Part shown: one piece after another, positions 5,526-7,886 of the stretch
Layout: the number at the start of each line of letters is the position of its first letter
Numbering within the stretch: the first letter of the stretch is position 1
Origin: Pseudobdellovibrionaceae bacterium
GTDB lineage: Bacteria; Bdellovibrionota; Bdellovibrionia; Bdellovibrionales; JAMPXM01
Assembly (NCBI GenBank): GCA_022843085.1
Contig: JALHOI010000136.1
Coordinates: 1 to 7,886 of the forward strand
Direction of reading: 5' to 3'
Length of the DNA: 7,886 nucleotides
Translations under genes and position numbers: made by a program
Notes under the pieces: model-generated
What the model was told of the DNA's origin: nothing
The model's database searches: none
What the model saw: the letters and a program-made list of their open reading frames with translations, nothing else

Positions 5526-5614
5526 ATCAGCGAAACTGAATGTGAAAGCCTGACGCGAACTTTGAAATTCGACTCACAGTTGAAGGCCAATTCAAACAAG
5601 GAGCTTCGCCATTG

Positions 5615-5989
5615 ATGACCAGTCTCTTAACTGACGATCTCAGGGCCACCCGACGTCTGTTCGAGAAGCTTTTTGACTTCAAGGTCGAGTTCGCAAACGA
5701 CTGGTTCGTCAGCTTGAAAGCTCCCGATGGCGGACAACTTGGCGTGATGAAGCGCACGAGCGAATTTGTTCCGAAAGCGCATCAAAAAACTCCACGCGGG
5801 GTCATGATTACCGTTGTCGTCGATGACGTCGAAAAGGCGTATTTAAAAGCTCGAAAGCTAAAGTTGGACATCGTCGAGGAGCCTCGAGATCTCCCGTACG
5901 GCCAGCGTCGCATGTTGTTGCTTGATGCAAGCGGCGCCCTCGTCGATGTGTCTTCGCCGACGGCTCCGGTCGACCCGAGTTATATCTGA
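5615..5989 (+). CDS. VOC superfamily (glyoxalase/bleomycin-resistance fold) protein
   Basis: The product is 124 residues, full length for a single VOC domain of two beta-alpha-beta-beta-beta repeats. Repeat one is residues 2-47 (SLLTDDLRATRRLFEKLFDF, then VEFANDWFVSLKAPDGGQLG). Repeat two is about 63-114 (MITVVVDDVEKAYLKARKLK, then IVEEPRDLPYGQRRMLLLDA and ALVDVSSP). The usual metal ligands of glyoxalase or dioxygenase members (His at the first strand of each repeat, Glu at the end of each sheet) are not at the expected places, so a ligand-binding or resistance-type role is likelier than metal catalysis. The substrate cannot be told. AAGGAG (5598-5603) lies 11 bases before ATG 5615 and 8 before a TTG at 5612, so either start is possible. 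The ATG overlaps the TGA of an upstream open frame. Confidence 0.85.
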   Translation: MTSLLTDDLRATRRLFEKLFDFKVEFANDWFVSLKAPDGGQLGVMKRTSEFVPKAHQKTPRGVMITVVVDDVEKAYLKARKLKLDIVEEPRDLPYGQRRMLLLDASGALVDVSSPTAPVDPSYI

Positions 5990-6072
5990 TTTGGAACGAT
6001 GGCTATGCTGGCGACCGAGAAAACATGATCCGCAAGCACTGTAATGAGACGAGTGAACGATAATACTTTATT

Positions 6073-6104
6073 CCGCGCATTGCAGATTGGCAGCGCGGTC
6101 TTTA
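6073..6104 (+). terminator. Weak terminator candidate after the VOC gene
   Basis: CCGCGC (6073-6078) pairs with GCGCGG (6093-6098), with TGC/GCA pairing inside and a two-base bulge; TCTTT follows. It lies 84 nt after the stop. The short T tract makes it uncertain. Confidence 0.35.
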
Positions 6105-6231
6105 AGCGAAAGTCTTATGATCGTTCGGCGAGCAGGAAGAGCTTTAAGCACGGCGAGACTCATGCAATCAAGCGATTGCCGTCGCAAGTGTACGGTGCGG
6201 TTTCGCAGCTCTCATAGAACCATCTTCGACA

Positions 6232-6624
6232 CTATTTTTTTGTGCAGAGCACGAAAATGTGTTTCGAGCTTCCGTCGTTCACTGTCATCAAGTGCGTACC
6301 GTGACCTTTGCGAAGGTCAAACAAGCCCGTAGACGTGCTTTTCGTATAAACGCCGTCAGTACCCTTCTCTTGGAGTACGTTCGCCGACGCGAGAATTTTG
6401 TTGCCGACCTTGTGTGACGTGACGATTACAACAGTCGTGCTCAATTCGAGCTCATACGAACCGTATGGCGTGTATGGAATCTGCTGTTCGCTAGCGTCGA
6501 TTTTGAGTACGCAGATTGCGTGGTCTCCAGCATTCGGTTTTATCCGTGCCGGCGTTGGAACAAGTGAAGGCGCCGCAACTGCCGAGCTCGCGAAAGAAAA
6601 AATGAGTAGCAACACCGTTTTCAT
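6232..6624 (-). CDS. Small exported protein, unknown function
   Basis: The product is 130 residues from ATG 6624; the open frame reaches further upstream, but this start gives a textbook signal peptide (MKTVLLLIFSFASSAVAA, cleavage after VAA) and has GGGA about ten bases upstream. The mature part of about 112 residues is beta-strand-like with alternating hydrophobics (YELELSTTVVIVTSHKV) and two cysteines, one near its start (AICVLK) and one three residues from the end (VLCTKK), which could form a disulfide closing the domain. I do not recognise the family. Periplasmic or secreted location is inferred from the signal peptide. It is transcribed towards the VOC gene, and no terminator was clear after its stop. 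Confidence 0.75.
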   Translation of the reverse strand: MKTVLLLIFSFASSAVAAPSLVPTPARIKPNAGDHAICVLKIDASEQQIPYTPYGSYELELSTTVVIVTSHKVGNKILASANVLQEKGTDGVYTKSTSTGLFDLRKGHGTHLMTVNDGSSKHIFVLCTKK

Positions 6625-7125
6625 AAGTTTGTTTCCCGTTCGTAAAGTGGAGATTGTTTTTTTGAGTTTCCATGAAGCTAGCAACGGCTCTTCGCTGTGA
6701 TCAACGACATGACCCGAATTGAATCTATTTTCGAAGAGTGGGCACTGAACCGTTGAATAAAAACCAATCGTTCACGGCAAAAAACTAGGGTTGATTCCAC
6801 GAGCGAATTAGTCAGAACAATGAATCTATTGAGACTGGTCCATTGTGACGCCCGGCCGACGTACCACTCATTCAGGAACTTTGGCGCTCTCATCCGAACC
6901 GCTTTGAAGCGCGGTTGAAACGATCGTCAAAAGCTCACGCTGGCCTCGACATCCGCGATTGGCTTAGCTAACGCCTGGGTTTTATGGGAATTTTTTTGTC
7001 AGCTCAAACTGCCTTCTCGGCGCTTCTGTGACTGTTGGATTTCGGAGAAAAACTCGGTAGGTTGAGCCCGTCATCGTTCACAAATTTAAATTCAACTGCG
7101 ATCATCGCCTTTATCGGAGCAGGTC
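6625..7125. other. 500-nt region between divergent exported protein genes
   Basis: It should contain the promoters of both neighbours. No complete gene is supported. One plus-strand stretch without a start codon (6849-6971) reads like the C-terminal end of a protein and is listed separately. Promoter-like pairs before the gene at 7126 are TTGAGC (7063-7068) with TTTAAA 17 bases on, and others of equal weakness. Confidence 0.5.
6849..6971 (+). pseudogene. Possible C-terminal gene remnant
   Basis: After an in-frame TGA (6846-6848) the plus strand is open for 40 codons and reads RPADVPLIQELWRSHPNRFE, then ARLKRSSKAHAGLDIRDWLS, to TAA. The composition is natural and amphipathic, but no start codon or ribosome binding site precedes it. 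I do not recognise a family. It could be the tail of a decayed gene or chance. Confidence 0.25.
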
Positions 7126-7686
7126 ATGTCGAAACTTTTTCTGTCAGCCTTTTTATTAAGTCTGCTTTCCGCAGGCCAAAATGCTCTCGCAACACAACCT
7201 CTCTCTGGCTCAAACACGGCGTGCCAGACTGACAGTAGTCAAGCAGATGCCTGCCACAGAGTTTCACGAACAGGCGCTGTGTTTACACGCGATACCTCAC
7301 ACCCAGAGCTAGGTGAAGCTTACAAAGATCCATCAGGCCTTATCTGGGGCAGCATCGTGCTGGCCCAAGATGGGATCAATAGCAGACTCTTCAATCAGTA
7401 TGAGGCTGACAAATATTGTAAAGAAGCTGGGGCCCGTTTGCCAACGAAGGAAGAATTCGAACAGTTGGCAAAATACTTGGGTAAAAACACAACACATCTC
7501 TACAGTCCTTACCTTTCAGATCGTAAAACAAATTTACTACCCGGCTTGTCTCACCATGGGTTTTGGTCCTCCTCAGTCAAACCAGACAGCTCTGACTATG
7601 CTGTTCGTTTCGATGGCTTCTACGGCGAAATCCACTACAACTACCGCCTCGTCGTCTTTTCAGTTCGTTGTGTCAACGGACCCTAG
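7126..7686 (+). CDS. Secreted DUF1566/Lcl-type domain protein
   Basis: The product is 186 residues. Residues 1-22 are a signal peptide (MSKLFLSAFLLSLLSAGQNA, cleavage likely after ALA). A Cys-containing linker (about 23-50) leads to the domain. Its hallmarks are KDPSGLIWG (68-75), the Cys-Arg-Leu-Pro helix region YEADKYCKEAGARLPTKEEF (92-111), GFWSSSV (145-151), YAVRFDGFYGE (158-168) and VFSVRCV (177-183). This is the pattern of DUF1566, a domain related to C-type-lectin-like and formylglycine-generating folds and frequent in secreted proteins of predatory and delta-like bacteria. Its exact role, possibly binding at the cell surface, is not known to me. GGAG lies six bases before the ATG. The DNA is AT-richer than the immunity gene. 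The stop codon shares CTAG with a possible convergent minus-strand gene. Confidence 0.8.
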   Translation: MSKLFLSAFLLSLLSAGQNALATQPLSGSNTACQTDSSQADACHRVSRTGAVFTRDTSHPELGEAYKDPSGLIWGSIVLAQDGINSRLFNQYEADKYCKEAGARLPTKEEFEQLAKYLGKNTTHLYSPYLSDRKTNLLPGLSHHGFWSSSVKPDSSDYAVRFDGFYGEIHYNYRLVVFSVRCVNGP

Positions 7687-7886
7687 GTGCAAAGCTGCGT
7701 CAGCAAGCGGCTCATTGAGCTCATTGAATAGAAGGCTAGCAAAATTCCAAACTCATTCACCGTTTTTAACTTGTCATCAGGTGTCGATTTAATATCAAAG
7801 TAGCAACCTGCCGCTCCGTAACGGTGGTTCGACCGCGCGAAAATATGAGAAACAACACGGGACGCGGCGTGGTTCGTGTTTTCAAC
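7683..7886 (-). CDS. Possible C-terminal part of a minus-strand gene (partial)
   Basis: The minus strand is open from the right window edge for 67 codons to a TAG at 7685-7683. It reads SNHRYGAAGCYFDIKSTPDD, then KLKTVNEFGILLAFYSMSSM and SRLLTQLCT at the end. The composition is natural and no other frame here looks better, but there is no recognised motif, and 67 codons at an edge can occur by chance. Its stop overlaps the stop of the DUF1566-type gene. Confidence 0.35.
   Translation of the reverse strand, partial: VENTNHAASRVVSHIFARSNHRYGAAGCYFDIKSTPDDKLKTVNEFGILLAFYSMSSMSRLLTQLCT

Larger units (their letters stand above)
5228..5614. other. Intergenic region with broken-looking open frames
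   Basis: About 385 nt. It holds a terminator-like hairpin (5311-5344), then two plus-strand open frames, one from about 5348 to 5539 and one ending at 5615, whose coding-like parts are complementary: the first half looks natural in one frame and the second half in the other. A 12-nt direct repeat (5363-5374 and 5514-5525) underlies related peptides, LQISEVERTH and SQISEISETE. This may be a frameshifted small gene or non-coding DNA; not strong enough to call. Confidence 0.4.

Noticed and set aside
6164..6179. 6-bp perfect hairpin GCAATC-AAGC-GATTGC
   Set aside because: No T run on either strand and too short to stand out; not called as a terminator.
6087..6332. 81-codon plus-strand frame
   Set aside because: Arg/Ser-rich, non-ATG start, no ribosome binding site, and its second half is antisense to the exported protein at 6232-6624.
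6678..6893. 71-codon minus-strand frame
   Set aside because: No ribosome binding site and composition not convincing; the opposite strand's 6849-6971 stretch looks more coding-like.
7313..7792. 159-codon plus-strand frame
   Set aside because: It is an out-of-frame shadow of the DUF1566-type gene.

Overview
The window reads as a chromosomal segment of a Gram-negative bacterium of mixed base composition. Its mix of genes (a serS/tRNA-Ser neighbourhood, an STY0301-type secreted protein, an Imm11-type immunity protein, a DUF1566-type secreted protein and many small exported proteins of unknown function) is what I would expect from a predatory or delta-like lineage such as Bdellovibrionota. That assignment is inference from family content, not proof.

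Layout. Left block (1-1301): the first codons of seryl-tRNA synthetase (minus strand, cut by the window edge), an STY0301-like exported protein, a two-zinc-ribbon TFIIB-like protein (both minus), and a complete tRNA-Ser(GGA) on the plus strand. A 160-nt stretch with no recognised gene then ends in a very strong intrinsic terminator at 1465-1502. Second block (1728-2725): a plus-strand exported or membrane protein of unknown function with its own terminator, and a doubtful minus-strand hypothetical gene. Third block (2716-3752) is a mobile-element remnant. It has two striking inverted repeats, an excisionase-like helix-turn-helix gene, and only the first ~37 codons of a tyrosine-type integrase. 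The integrase frame then runs antisense into a frameshifted, formerly secreted minus-strand gene (3398-3752) that is easy to miss because it is split over three frames. Fourth block (3906-4475): a GC-rich Imm11-family immunity gene with an excellent ribosome binding site and no visible toxin. Fifth block (4796-5989): an Ala/Ser-rich exported protein, a gap with broken-looking open frames and a short direct repeat, and a VOC/glyoxalase-fold protein. Last block (6232-7886): an exported minus-strand protein, a 500-nt gap with one possible gene remnant, a secreted DUF1566/Lcl-type protein, and a possible partial minus-strand gene running off the right edge and sharing a CTAG with the stop of its neighbour.

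The genes do not form one pathway. The left block is translation housekeeping. The rest looks like accessory DNA where small secreted or envelope proteins, an orphan immunity gene and integrase debris have accumulated. I do not see a demonstrable new defence or secretion system. The most interesting signals are the paired long inverted repeat and promoter in front of the excisionase gene, the truncated integrase/pseudogene junction, the orphan immunity gene of foreign composition, and the repeated signs of frameshifting in three places, which could be decay or assembly indels.
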